Shown here: positions 21,574 through 32,308 of the stretch, in pieces | Numbering within the stretch: the first letter of the stretch is position 1 | Layout: each line of letters starts with the position of its first letter | Assembly: GCA_023512835.1 (NCBI GenBank) | Contig: CM042092.1 | Coordinates: 46,156,400-46,220,399, forward strand | Source of the DNA: Taxillus chinensis | Taxonomy: Eukaryota > Streptophyta > Magnoliopsida > Santalales > Loranthaceae | Direction of reading: 5' to 3' | DNA length: 64,000 nucleotides | The notes under the pieces: generated by a model | What the model saw: only the letters and a program-made list of their open reading frames with translations | The model's database searches: none | Told to the model about the DNA's origin: nothing | Position numbers and translations under genes: made by a program

Positions 21574-22861
21574 ATGCCGCCGAGAAGAGTGACACGTGCG
21601 TCCGGGGCAGTGGCTGATGAGTCATCTGCCCATGAGGGTCCGGGTGCGGGACCGTCCGTTAGAGGGCATGCGTTGTTGCTGGCACAGCTACGAGAAGGCA
21701 TCCAGCTGGAGGTACGAGAGCTACGGGAGGGACTCCGGCAGGAGGTTCGGGAGGAGGTGCGCTGTGAGATGGCAAGACACGGCGGGTGGTACCACCACCA
21801 CCACCAGTAGGAGAGCTGCCTCGTGAGCGTGAGAGTTCGCTGGGTGGTGTACCGACTCGTGCAGAGAATGACGTGGTGACACGGTTCCGAAAGGAACAAC
21901 CTCCGCGATTCAAGGGGGAAGGTGATCCTGTGGTAGCTGAGCAGTGGTTGAGGCAGATCGAGCATGTGTTCTCCTTTCTCCTGCCCCGGGAAGAGAATAA
22001 GGTGCGCCGGCAATTCGGCAGTGGAGGGGGATGCTTTGGAGTGGTGGACGAGTGTCGCAGGGAGCCGTGCGGTGCAACTCATGCTTTGGGAGGAGTTCTT
22101 GCAACTCTTCCATGATGAGTTCTTCCGGAATCGGTGAGATGGCGAGAAGAGGGAGGAATTCGGCGGCTGAAGCGGGGATCCAGGACGGTACCTGAGTATG
22201 AGCGGGAGTTCGGAGCTTGAGTAGGTTTGCTCTTGAGGCGTGGCAAGGGAGGACCTGAAGGCCCACAAGTTCACCTTAGGTCTCAGGCCAGCCCTTAGGT
22301 AGAGGGTGGCAATTCTACGCTTGAGGACCTATGCTGAGGTTGTGGAGACGGCCCGTATAGCTGAGAGGGAGCTGGATGATGGGAGGCAGACCCATCAGGG
22401 TCGCCCGTTGCGGGGTGGGTTGGAGCGTGATTCCGGGTCCGAGCCGCCCAAGAGCGAGGAAAAGGATAGCGTTCTTTCCGCGGCCGGGGACAACCATCGG
22501 TGCCCCGGGGAGTTCTAGCTTTGGCGGTAGTAGACAGGAAGGTCCGGCAGGAGGACTCCCCAACGGTTGTCATTGCTGTGGGGAGCAAGGCCACTTCAAG
22601 AGGGAGTGTCCCAAGAAGAACTGGCGATGCAATAGCTGTGGACGAGAAGGCCATTTGAGCCAGGTTTGCCGGAGTAGCAACAAGGGAGTTAGAGGCATGG
22701 CATCCAGCATGAGGAGTGATGCTAGTTTCCGTACACCAGCAGAGAGACCAGCTCGTCAGTGGCAGCTAGTCGGGCAGGATCGAGTCGGACCCGACCCCAG
22801 GGGGAGGCCGGAGCGGCGCAGACCGAAGCCGGAGGCAACCTTAGCGGGAAGCGTCCAGTGA
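21574..22861 (+). pseudogene. Chromovirus gag with two zinc knuckles, frameshifted
   Basis: ATG 21574 starts MPPRRVTRA, a usual beginning for plant Tekay-type Gag, followed by an arginine/glutamate-rich helix. Frame changes occur near 21800, 22010 and later. The core shows FRKEQPPRFKGEGDP and a WLRQIEHVF segment, the retrotransposon Gag domain. Two intact C-X2-C-X4-H-X4-C knuckles follow, CHCCGEQGHFKREC (22568-22609) and CNSCGREGHLSQVC (22628-22669). Gag would form the particle and bind element RNA. The multiple frameshifts leave no full-length product. Confidence 0.8.
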
Positions 22862-23600
22862 GTGAGCCGACCAGTGGCACGGGCCAAGGAAGGGTGTTTG
22901 CGCTGGAGGTGACGTACCAGGAGGAGGCTGAGCTACCACCCCCACCAGCTGAGGGTGGAGCAGGACCATCGGTGGTTAGAGGTACCCTCTTGATTTCCCG
23001 TACGTTAGCTTCTGCTCTTTTTGATACGGGTGCATCGTGTTCCTTCGCTGCCGAGCTTCTTATTGATGGCTTGGGGTTAGCTTGTGTGGAGGCCGCGAGG
23101 CCCCTAGTTGTGGAGTCTCCAGTGGGAGGCATGATTGAGGTACGGCGTGTGTGTCGTGACTGTGTGTTGACCCTAGGAGAGGTGGAGCTGAGTTTTAACT
23201 TGCATGTAATGCCTTTGAGAACGTTTGACCTGATCTTGGGTATGGATTGGCTTATGGCTTTCCAGGCCAAGATAGATTGTTATCGGCGGCGTGTATTGTT
23301 CGTGACACCTACAAGGACCTCTTGCACCCTGCAGGGGGAGTGGGACTGCGAGGCGAGTCGGGCCGGGCCAGTGTTGGACCAGTGGGGTGCCATTACCCAT
23401 AGGTTGGCAGCCCTGACCTTTGCTGAGGAGGGTAAGGTGGAAAAGAGGGTGTGGCCCGCTGTTGTGGACCAATTTCAGGATGTCTTCCCTGACCAGTTGA
23501 GGAGTTTACCTCCGCAGAGGAGTGTGGAGTTCACCATTGAGTTGGTGCCGGGAACGGGTCCGATTTCCCAAGTAGTGTATCGTATGGGGCCAGCCGAGTT
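22862..23600 (+). pseudogene. Chromovirus protease and start of reverse transcriptase
   Basis: The open frame covering 22759-23709 has the retroviral-type aspartic protease active site LFDTGASCSF (near residues 86-95), then ILGMDWL about 75 residues later, as in gypsy proteases. Its end carries FQDVFPDQLRSLPP and a PAELRELQ segment, the beginning of reverse transcriptase. A deletion of roughly a dozen residues and a frameshift follow near 23615, before the SPWGAPVLF motif. Confidence 0.85.
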
Positions 23601-24534
23601 AAGGGAGCTTCAGAGGGCAAATCGAGTACCTCACCTTGGGGTGCTCCGGTGCTTTTTGCTAAGAAGGCAGATGGCACGCTTCGTCTCTGCATCGACTACA
23701 GGAAGCTGAATTCAGTGACTGTGAAGAACAAGTACCCGTTGCCTCGAATAGATGACCTGTTTGACCAATTGAGTGGGGCCCAGTGGTTTTCCAAAATAGA
23801 TTTGCGGTCGGGGTATCACCAGCTCAGGGTTAGGGAGGAGGACATCCCTAAGACGGCTTTCGGTGCGGTATGGGCATTATGAGTGGGTAGTGATGCCTTT
23901 CGGGCTCACTAATGCGCCAGCGGTGTTCATGCATTTGATGAACCAGGTCTTTGCTCCCTACTTGGATTCGTTTGTGGTGGTGTTTATTGATGATATCTTG
24001 GTGTATTCCAAGACCAAGAAGGAGCATGTGGAGCACTTAGCAACAGTGTTGCAAACCTTGAGGGACCAACAGCTGTTTGCTAAGTTTAGCAAGTGTGAGT
24101 TTTGGCTGCAGGAGGTTCACTTTCTTGGCCATGTGGTGTCAGCTGAGGGAGTTAGGGTGGACCCGGCCAAGATTGAGGCTATGGCATCATGGGCAAGGCC
24201 AACCAACGTTTTTGAGATCCGTAGCTTTCTTGGCTTGGCGGGGTACTATCGTCGTTTTGTCGAAGGGTTCTCCCGTTTGGAAGCTCCTATGACAGCGTTG
24301 ACTCGGAAGGGCGTGAAGTTTGATTGGATCGACAAGTGTCGGCGGGTGTTTGAGGCTCTCAAAACCCGTTTGACCACTTCACCGGTATTGAGGTTACCTC
24401 GGGAGGATATCCCATATGAGGTGTATTGTGATGCGTCCAGGGTTGGTTTGGGGTGTGTGCTTATGCAGGAGCACAGTGTGGTAGCTTATGGGTCAAGGCA
24501 GTCAAGCCTCATGAGCAGATTACCCTACCCATGA
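23601..24534 (+). pseudogene. Chromovirus reverse transcriptase
   Basis: Motifs in order are [32 protein letters not shown] (first catalytic Asp), [19 protein letters not shown] (catalytic Asp pair) and FLGHVVS. The connection [13 protein letters not shown] follows, then the start of RNase H with YCDAS. Frames change at about 23860 and 24534. The catalytic residues are preserved, but the gene cannot be read through. The gypsy rather than copia type is shown by the order (integrase downstream) and by the FIDDILVYS motif. Confidence 0.9.
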
Positions 24535-24860
24535 TCTTGAGTTGGCGGCCGTCATCTTCGCCCTGAAGAGTTGGCAGCACTACCTCTTGGGGGGAAAAGT
24601 TTGTAGTGTTCTCGGATCACAAGAGCCTTCAGTACATCTTTACTCGAAGGACTTGAATTTGAGGCAAAGGAGATGGGTGGAGTATTTGCGGACCTTTGAC
24701 TTTACGCTTGCCTATACCCCGGGCAAGGGTAATGTTGTGGCCGACGCGTTGAGCGAAAAGGGAAAGCCGAGGTGGCCGTGAGAGAGTGGAAGGCGATGGA
24801 GCGATTGGCGATGTTTCAGCTGCGGCTTGTTGTTCGTGATAGTGGGACGTCCTGAGTCCT
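24535..24860 (+). pseudogene. Chromovirus RNase H, 3' part
   Basis: [19 protein letters not shown] carries the RNase H glutamate, and the YTPGKGNVVADALS motif ends the domain. Between them the expected S-D-H-K-S-L-Q-Y segment is legible only in another frame (about 24612-24650), so a frameshift lies inside the domain. Confidence 0.8.
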
Positions 24861-26293
24861 TTGGTGGTTGTGCCTGAGTTGTACCAGCGCGTCCGGGAGG
24901 AACAGTTGGGTGACATTGAGTGTGAGGTTCTCCGTGCCCGTATTGAGGCTGGTGAGCTATCTGAGGACTGGACAGAGGGCCCTGAGCATGAGTTGTCATT
25001 TCAGGGGCGGTTGGTCGTGGCTTCTTCCCTCAGGGATGAGGTGATGAGGGAGTTTCACCAGTCTAGAGTTACTGTGCATCTAGGGGGTACGAAGATGTAC
25101 CATGCACTTCGGGGACATTTTTGGTGGCCTAGGATGAAACGCGATGTGGCTGCCTTTGTTTCGCGGTGCCTCACGTGTCAGCAGGTGAAGGCTGAGCATC
25201 AGCGGCCGGCGGGCATGTTACAGCCATTGCCCATAGCGGAGTGGAAGTGGGACCACATAGCGATGGATTTTGTGACTGGTCTTCCACCCACCACAGGGAG
25301 GAAAGATATGATTTGGGTGATTGTGGATCGACTCACAAAGTCGGCCCATTTCCTGGCTGTTCGCGAGCGGGACTCTATTGGGACCTTGAGTCAGCTGTAC
25401 ATGAACGAGATTGTGCGACTGCATGGAGTACCATCATCGGTTGTCTCTAACCGGGATTTGCGGTTCACTTCCCGTTTCTGGGCAGGTTTGTAGGAGGCTA
25501 TGGGGACCAAACTTCACTTGAGTACAGCCTTTCACCCTGAGACTGACGGCCAGACAGAGAGGACGAATCAGACTTTAGAGGACATGTTACGGGCCTGTGT
25601 GTTAGATTTTGGGGGTTCGTGGGCAACTCACCTTCCTTTGGTGAAGTTTGCCTACAACAACAGTTATCAGGCATCCATTGGGATGGCTCCTTTTGAGGCG
25701 TTGTATGGACGGCCGTGTCGATCACCTTTGTGTTGGACCGAGGTGGGGGAGATAGCTCTTTTGGGGCCACAGTTGGTTCAAGAGGCTACCGAGAAGGTTA
25801 AGTTGATTCGTCAGCGTTTGTTATTAGCTCAAAATCGGCAGAAATCTTATGCGGATCAGCGGCGGCGACCTTTGGAGTTTTCTGTTGGTGATCATGTGTT
25901 TCTTTGCGTTTCTCCACGTCGTGGACATCGACGGTTTGGACAAGGTTCCAAGCTATCTCCGCGGTTTATTGGTCCTTTTGAGATTCTGGATCGTGTGGGG
26001 CCTGTAGCCTACCGCTTAGCGTTACCACCGCGGCTGAGTCGAGTGCACAATGTATTCCACGTGTCCCAGTTGCGGATGTATCACCCTGACCCCACTCATG
26101 TGATCGATTGGGGAACATTGGACATTGAGGATGACATGTCCGTTGTTGAGGCCCCTATCCGTATCCTAGATCGGCGAGACAAGCTTTTGCGTGGTCGTGC
26201 TTATTCCTTTGGTTCGCGTCTTCGTGGCAAGACCGTGCCATTGAGGAGGAGACTTGGGAGCGTGAGTCCGTGATGCGTGAGCAAGAGCCTTGA
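24861..26293 (+). pseudogene. Chromovirus integrase with chromodomain remnant
   Basis: The zinc-binding end shows the paired histidines (FHQS...VHLGG) and CLTCQQ. The core has MDFVTGLP (first Asp), then VVSNRDLRF, where the second catalytic Asp is Asn (AAC at 25449-25451), and [13 protein letters not shown] (Glu). A TAG at 25491-25493 stands where a glutamine codon is usual. The GPY-type region [16 protein letters not shown] and VFHVSQLR follow. A chromodomain is split between frames: IPLVRV near 26200, and [20 protein letters not shown] at 26225-26284. Chromodomains target chromoviruses to heterochromatin. Confidence 0.9.
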
Positions 26294-26654
26294 ATTGTTC
26301 GAGGACGAACAATTTTAAGCGTGGGAGGTGGTTGTTGCCAGGCGATAGTGATGTGGTTTCTTGTATTAGTTGTGTATGATTTGGTGTATTGTCTTTTAAA
26401 CATATGTTCATATTTGTAATGGTGTATTTTTTTGAGGTGTATTTGTGACACACATGCGGATATGTGTTATATACATTATTGTGATGCATGTGGTTATGGA
26501 TTATATGGATTATAGTGGTACCTTGTTATATGCCCGTAGCGGTGTATGACCCATTTGGGTGTTGTGGCTCGTCATGTGGCAAATGGGTAGCTTGAGTTTG
26601 TTTTCCTCGTATGTCATTTCTTTTCGAGGACGAAAAGTCTTAAGGGGGAGAGGA
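26293..26654 (+). other. 3' non-coding end and polypurine tract of inner element
   Basis: The segment holds two versions of a hairpin with GAGGAC at the tip, AATTGTTCG-AGGA-CGAACAATT (26293-26314) and CTTTTCG-AGGA-CGAAAAG (26620-26637). The second is directly before the polypurine tract AAGGGGGAGAGGA, which ends at 26654 next to the LTR. From about 26540 the sequence is almost identical to 31468-31584 of the outer element. Confidence 0.75.
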
Positions 26655-28349
26655 TGTAAGGACCCGTACCTTGAGTTAGTCGCAGTTTTACCTTCTGAGT
26701 AGTTTTTCTAGATTTTGACCTAGTGAATGGGCTCAAATGAATTCACGTGCAGAAGGAAAGATGCTTAGAATGATGTCCTCTATCTACCACAGAAGTTTTA
26801 GGCCAAACGGACGTGTATATGAGGTGCACGTGAAATGGGTCCATTTCACGTGCAAGTGTGGTTGTCTTCTACATGATGCAAGGAGGCTAGGGGTGAAGTT
26901 TGGGTGCATTTGGAGTGCATTTGGAGTTGCACGTGAATTGGGGAATTCACGTTCAAATTGGCGTGCAGTCATATTTTTGCATGGTTCCCTTGGTTTTGAC
27001 ATTCTAATGATCTTTCTCCAAAGGACCATGCTGAAATTCTGAGTATTTTGGCCTATATGGGTGCGGCAAGGTGCTAACTTGTGTGATCAAAACTACGTCG
27101 TTTTAATCCTGGGTTTACTTAATCAAAACTACGTCGTTTTGATGTGGGTAGTGTCTATATAATGAGGGCTTGAGTTTGAGTTTAGGGTTCTTGTGTTCTT
27201 CCTTGCTGCAGCGCTTGCCGGAGAGAGAGAGAGAGAGAGGATCTCGGGCGATTGCCGTGGTGGTTCACGTCGTTGGAAGGTGTCTAACGTGGAGGTTGGG
27301 ACAAAAGTCCGAGGTAGGGGTTCTGTTCTTCCTAAATCCTCCTCTGTCCTAGGGTTCTAGGGCGATTATGAATTATACCTGTTTATATATATATGTAATC
27401 CATATAGGTGTGATCTCCTATATGGATGTTGGCCTTCAATGGCGTTTTTGATGTATTCTGGTGTTGGATGGTGTGCATATTAAGTGTTCGATAAAATGCC
27501 TGTGTGGATATGTCTGTGTGAATATGCCTAGTATGTGTTTGATAATATGCCTGTGTAGCTGGGTTTGTGGGTTTGTGAATGTATGCATGTTAAGCGTGTG
27601 GTAAAATACCTGTGAGACTCTGTATGTCAAGTGTTTGGTTGTATGCCTGATAGGCTGTGCGAACTAAGTGTTTGGTTTAATGCCTGTGTGGCCTTGTATG
27701 CTGTGCTTGTGGAACCCGGTGGTCGTGGAAGCCCGGGACTGGAAATGTTAGCCTGTGTGGCTAAGCCTATATGGCCGTGGATATGTTAGCTATATGGCCG
27801 TGGATATGTTACCTATGTGGCTAAGCCCGAGTGGTCTGGATATGTTAGCTTTATATGGCTAAGCTTGTATGGCTGTGGATATGTGTGCCATGTGAATGTG
27901 GAATACAACTTGTTTACATTTTATTGTCACTACACTGCACCTGTACACACTCATGTAGATGCTAGGAGCATGGGATGGGTTGGGGAGACATGATCCCTAC
28001 TGAGCTGTGGTCGCTCACCCCTCCCTCTATGTTGTGTTTTCTTTCAGGAACATACAGGCGTTAGGAGGGACCCCAAGGAAGAAGACCTTATTTACTTTAC
28101 TGTCTACCATTTATGTTATTTTTATGGGAATTGATGTAACCCCAGGGGGGATGGATTGAAAAGAGGATTTTGTTGTAATAAAGACTGGTTTGGATTGTGG
28201 ATTGCTTTTATGAACTTTACTTTCTTGAATGTGTTGTGGATGTTTAAAAGGTTATATTCGGGGTTTGCACCCTAACCCCTTTGCCCTCCGTGTGGGTACA
28301 AGGGGAGTCACGTACCGGTTTCCTCAGGTTGGAAATTCGGGGCGTGACA
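26655..28349 (+). repeat. 3' LTR of the inner chromovirus
   Basis: The 1695-bp LTR pairs with 19469-21173. It keeps TATATAA near 27157-27163, paired palindromes at 27086 and 27122 (one arm mutated in the first), a GA-repeat near 27220, and a shortened version of the 38-bp repeat near 27747-27895. A small internal duplication of GTGCATTTGGAGT lies near 26905-26926 and is absent from the other LTR. Confidence 0.9.
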
Positions 28350-31300
28350 GTCTCGTACTGGTTTATGTGAGGCTGGGTGGACCCTATCGTGTCCCGTTTC
28401 AGTTAGCATTTCGAATGGATGTGGGTGGTGACCTATTAGGAGATATATATTTATAACGCTGGAAGAATAATGAGTAACTAATAAAATATGGGTGTTGATT
28501 TTATAAGTGAGTGATATTCAATTTTGGCACATGTGGATAATCAAAGTAACCAAATCTTGTAGGCAACCTTTTTGCTAGTGGGAGGAAATTTAGACTGGCT
28601 AGCTAGTAGAGCTTGAGGTGTGAGGTGATGGCTTGTGGGTTGTTGTGTGACCCCTCCTTGGCAACCTTGATTAATAGAAATATGTTCTTCAGCGGATAGA
28701 GGTGTGTGTTGGAGTACTACTTGAAAGGGATATTCCTATGGTTATCTTTCTTTTCCAAGCGTTGTGGTTGAGGGGAAAACGCAGCTAGTATAGCCTGCTC
28801 TTAGAGTCCTTGAAGTGTTATCTTGTTGGCTAGAGTGGTCGTTGCAAGTTCCGGTTAGTAACTATATAGGTGTTCGGGTTCTCGGATGGTCAAGCAGTGG
28901 CCATGTGTCATGTTTGTCGAGTGTGAAAGACCATGAGTGATGTTCTTAGAACATGTTGTGAAATGGGGATGCACACGTGTAAAATGTGAAGTGCTCTGGA
29001 GCTCAACTATCGGCCGTGGAGTGGGTTTCAAGGGTCGTGCCCGATGCATCCAATTGGTAAAAAGAGGTAAGCAAGTGAGATTTGGCAGGCCTTGTTCGGG
29101 CTTTTTACCCACATTTGGAAAACATTTCTCTAGGGGCTGCGGGTGTGCTTTTGCATGGTAGGGCCATTCCTTTGGTCTGTATCTTGAGGAGAAGGTGTAA
29201 AATTGGTACGTTATACTCGTCAGGAGTCTTGTGTTTCGTTGCATGTGTTGAGAATGTGCAGAAAATGTGGCATTGTGTTATTTTATGTATTGCATAAGTG
29301 GTAAAAGTATATAGCGGAGTTGCTACGTGTGGGTGTTGCGACACATATGCGTAGAGAAGGATGAGACATGGTGTATTGGTATAGAAACTGTGGTGTGAGG
29401 ATGAGGAAGAGTGTTAGAAGTGATGTTGTTTATGTTCTTCCTTGTCTGGTGTTATTAAACTGTTGGTAAGTTTTTTTTTTAAAAAAAAGGGGTTGTTTGA
29501 TCCCCAGAATTGAGTCAGTTGGCAGTTTTTGCTTGGAAGGGGTATTAGTGCTACTCCTTGGGGAGCGATTTATGTCGGGCGGATGTCACAAAGGTGCATG
29601 TTTTAGAGCGAGCTTGGTAGGCGGATGACCTACATTTGTGCTCTTGAAAACCTTTCATGTACAGTATCACGCGGTAAGGGAGATGGTTCATGCTATCAAG
29701 GTGTTGGTGTATTTAGGAACTACGTGAAAGTCCCGAATCAGGCGTTTGCATGTCTTGTTTCCTGCGCCACCCAGAGGAATGGCAGTGATCACATTAAGCT
29801 GAGGCTAGAGCCTGAGCATTTCTTGGTCAGTTTGAGTGTTTTGTTGGTGTGTTGAGATAGGACGTGAGATAAGACGTGACGGTTGGTATAACAGGGTTAG
29901 TGGGCCATGAGGTAGAGTATGTCCTGGAGGCTAAGGATTCCCTTGTGACCTGTGAATGGCGACACAGAGGGATCAATTGTCTTGTTGCAGGTGGAAGGAT
30001 TTTTCCTAGTCAGAGAGAGAGCTGTGTTAGTTATAATTCACCGATGTCAGAGGGTAAGTTCCACTTCATTGCGTTTGGTGTTTGCCGACTCAGAAAGGCG
30101 TTAACACTTGGGCTGTAGGGTACGCCTCAGTTAGTATGCAGGTTGTGGACCTTGGTGGATACCTATTTAACCGTGATCAAGGATGCTAGCACGAAGTGTC
30201 CGAGAGGCGTTATAGTGTAGTGTTCTGGTTCATAGACTTCTTTTAGTCGATCCTCATGGTCGGTGACAGGTGATAGTCGGATGGTGGATTTTGGTCTTGC
30301 TGTGGTTGTGTATGGTACTGAATTCGTTGTTTTGAGTTACTCCTTGGACTCCATTGGGCGTCTTGTTGATCGTGACCGGGTGGTGGAGGGCACACTTCAT
30401 CCTGATGTAGTTGTGTCCTGGATTGTAAGTCATCTTGAGTTCCCTTTGGCATTGGTTGGGTTCTGTTGTTGCGTGTATCGCTATAGAGTGAGGCGGTTTC
30501 AGCTGTGATGCAGGTGCTACTGTGGTGATATCCCTATGTGGGACTGTGATTGTGGTTTGCATAATGCTTTTCTCTTGTTTGTTTGTGTTTCCTTGTGACC
30601 TCTTTGTGTTTGCTGCCAGGGTAAGGTCTACATATGGAGTGTGGCTGCGTTGTAAATTGTTGGTGTCCGTTGACATCAAATCTCAGTGGTGTCATTGTTA
30701 GGTATTTCACATTGTGGAGTGTTGGTCCTATTGTGACACGAGTAGGCGTCTAACGCCGAGTACCCTGCTATGTCGATGTAGTGACTTCTCGTTCAATCAT
30801 ATGAATTCTAGCGAATGGATACTTCATGCATAGGCTTATAGTGTTGGCCTTGTTCGGTTGTTGGGGTCTTAACGACTCTGTGAGAGGTTTCTCGACCTCA
30901 CTGTTGTCAGACTTGCTCACATAAGTTGTTGTCAGCACGCTAATTGGCCAAGCCCTAGTTCTTGTTGTGCTCATGGGTGTTATGTGTTGCTTTGATCTTC
31001 TCGTGATGTTACTACTTGATTTCTCTTTTCGGGGACGAAAAGTCCAAAGGTGGGAAGGTTGTGAGGAAACTCCCTGCGGCTGAGTTTGTATGGTGTCAGC
31101 GAGTGGGCAGTGGAACGTTAAACGTGTAGTAGTGTTTTGTTTGTGCCTTGTTCCTTGTAGTGGTGTTTATGATGTGCGTATATGTCGTACGCCGTCGTGA
31201 CATGTGAATACTTGTGACATGTGTTAGGTGAGGAGAACAAGGATTGTTTGTGAGTTTAGAATATGTGTTTCCCTATCATGCTGTGTTGTATTGGAGGGGT

Positions 31301-31584
31301 GGCTGTTGGCTGGTGTATTTGTATTTCCTTTCGACTTTTGACTTTTATTTATATTGAATGTGTTAATGAAACGTGCTTGTGATGGGTATTTATGACATGT
31401 GGATGTGTTTCCATAGATTGTGATGCATGTGGTTATGGATTATGGTGGTACCTTGTTATGTGCTGTGCGCGGTGTATGACCCATTTGGGTGTTGTGGCTC
31501 GCCGTGTGGCAAATGGGTAGCTTGTGTTTGTTTTTCTTGTATGTCATTTCTTTTCGAGGACGAAAAGTCTTAAGGGGGAGAGGA
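28350..31584 (+). other. 3' internal region of outer element, no pol genes
   Basis: These 3.2 kb contain only short open stretches (for example 29625-29855 and 30263-30508) with no motif I recognise. They do not show protease, reverse transcriptase or integrase signatures in any frame. Hairpins CTTTTCG-GGGA-CGAAAAG (31025-31042) and CTTTTCG-AGGA-CGAAAAG (31550-31567) lie near the end, and the polypurine tract AAGGGGGAGAGGA precedes 31585. This fits a large retrotransposon derivative that depends on enzymes from a relative. Confidence 0.7.
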
Positions 31585-32272
31585 TGTAATGACCCGTGTG
31601 TAACCCGTGTGTAAGAAGTTAACCACAAACACCTTGGATGTTGGTGCACAAGTTTGAGGTAAAAGAGGAGCCCAAGAGGGGACTTTTGGGAGGTGCATGT
31701 ATCAAGCGATAGCGTACATTTATGCCCTAGGAAGATGCTATGCGTTTACAGGCGGTTTTAAAGTTGTTTTGGCTGATCTTGGAGCTCACTTTTGACCTAG
31801 TAGATGGCCTCAAACAATTGGCGTGCAAGAACAAAAGTTTCTTAGAATGAGGTCCCTTATCTACCACAGAAATTTCAGAGCATTTGGAGCTGCACGTGAA
31901 TTCACCCATTTCACGTGCAAGCATATTTTTGCTTCTTAGGCCTCTACAAGATGCAAGGAGGCTTGGGGTAAAGTTTGAGTGCATTTGGAGCTGCACGCCA
32001 ATTGGGGAATTGGCGTTCAAATTGGCGTGCAGGCATATTTTTGCATGGTTACCTTAGTTTTGTTATTCTAATCATCTTTTCCCAAAGGACCAGGTTGGAA
32101 TAGTGAGTATTTTGGTGTGTATGGATGCGGAAAGGTTGTAGCTTATGTAATCAAAACTACGTCGTTTTGATCCTGAGTTTCACTTAATCAAAACTACGTC
32201 GTTTTGATAATGGGAGGTCTATATAAGGATGAGGAGACTCCTTGTTCTAGGGTTAGGGTTCTTTTTAGCCGT

Positions 32273-32308
<36 letters not shown>

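Larger units (their letters stand above)
19469..28349 (+). mobile_element. Inner Tekay/Del-like Ty3/gypsy chromovirus
   Basis: Two closely similar LTRs (19469-21173 and 26655-28349) frame gag, protease, reverse transcriptase, RNase H, integrase and a chromodomain remnant, the gypsy chromovirus order. The element lies within the gag-like frame of the outer element. The 5 bp before it are GAGTC and after it GTCTC, sharing only GTC, so the target duplication is imperfect. LTRs differ mainly by substitutions and short indels, so insertion is younger than that of the surrounding element, yet every gene is broken. Confidence 0.9.

Noticed and set aside
21528..22274. Long minus-strand open frame (248 codons) opposite the chromovirus gag
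   Set aside because: It is antisense to a recognisable Gag and its composition mirrors GC-rich gag codons; no domain is visible.
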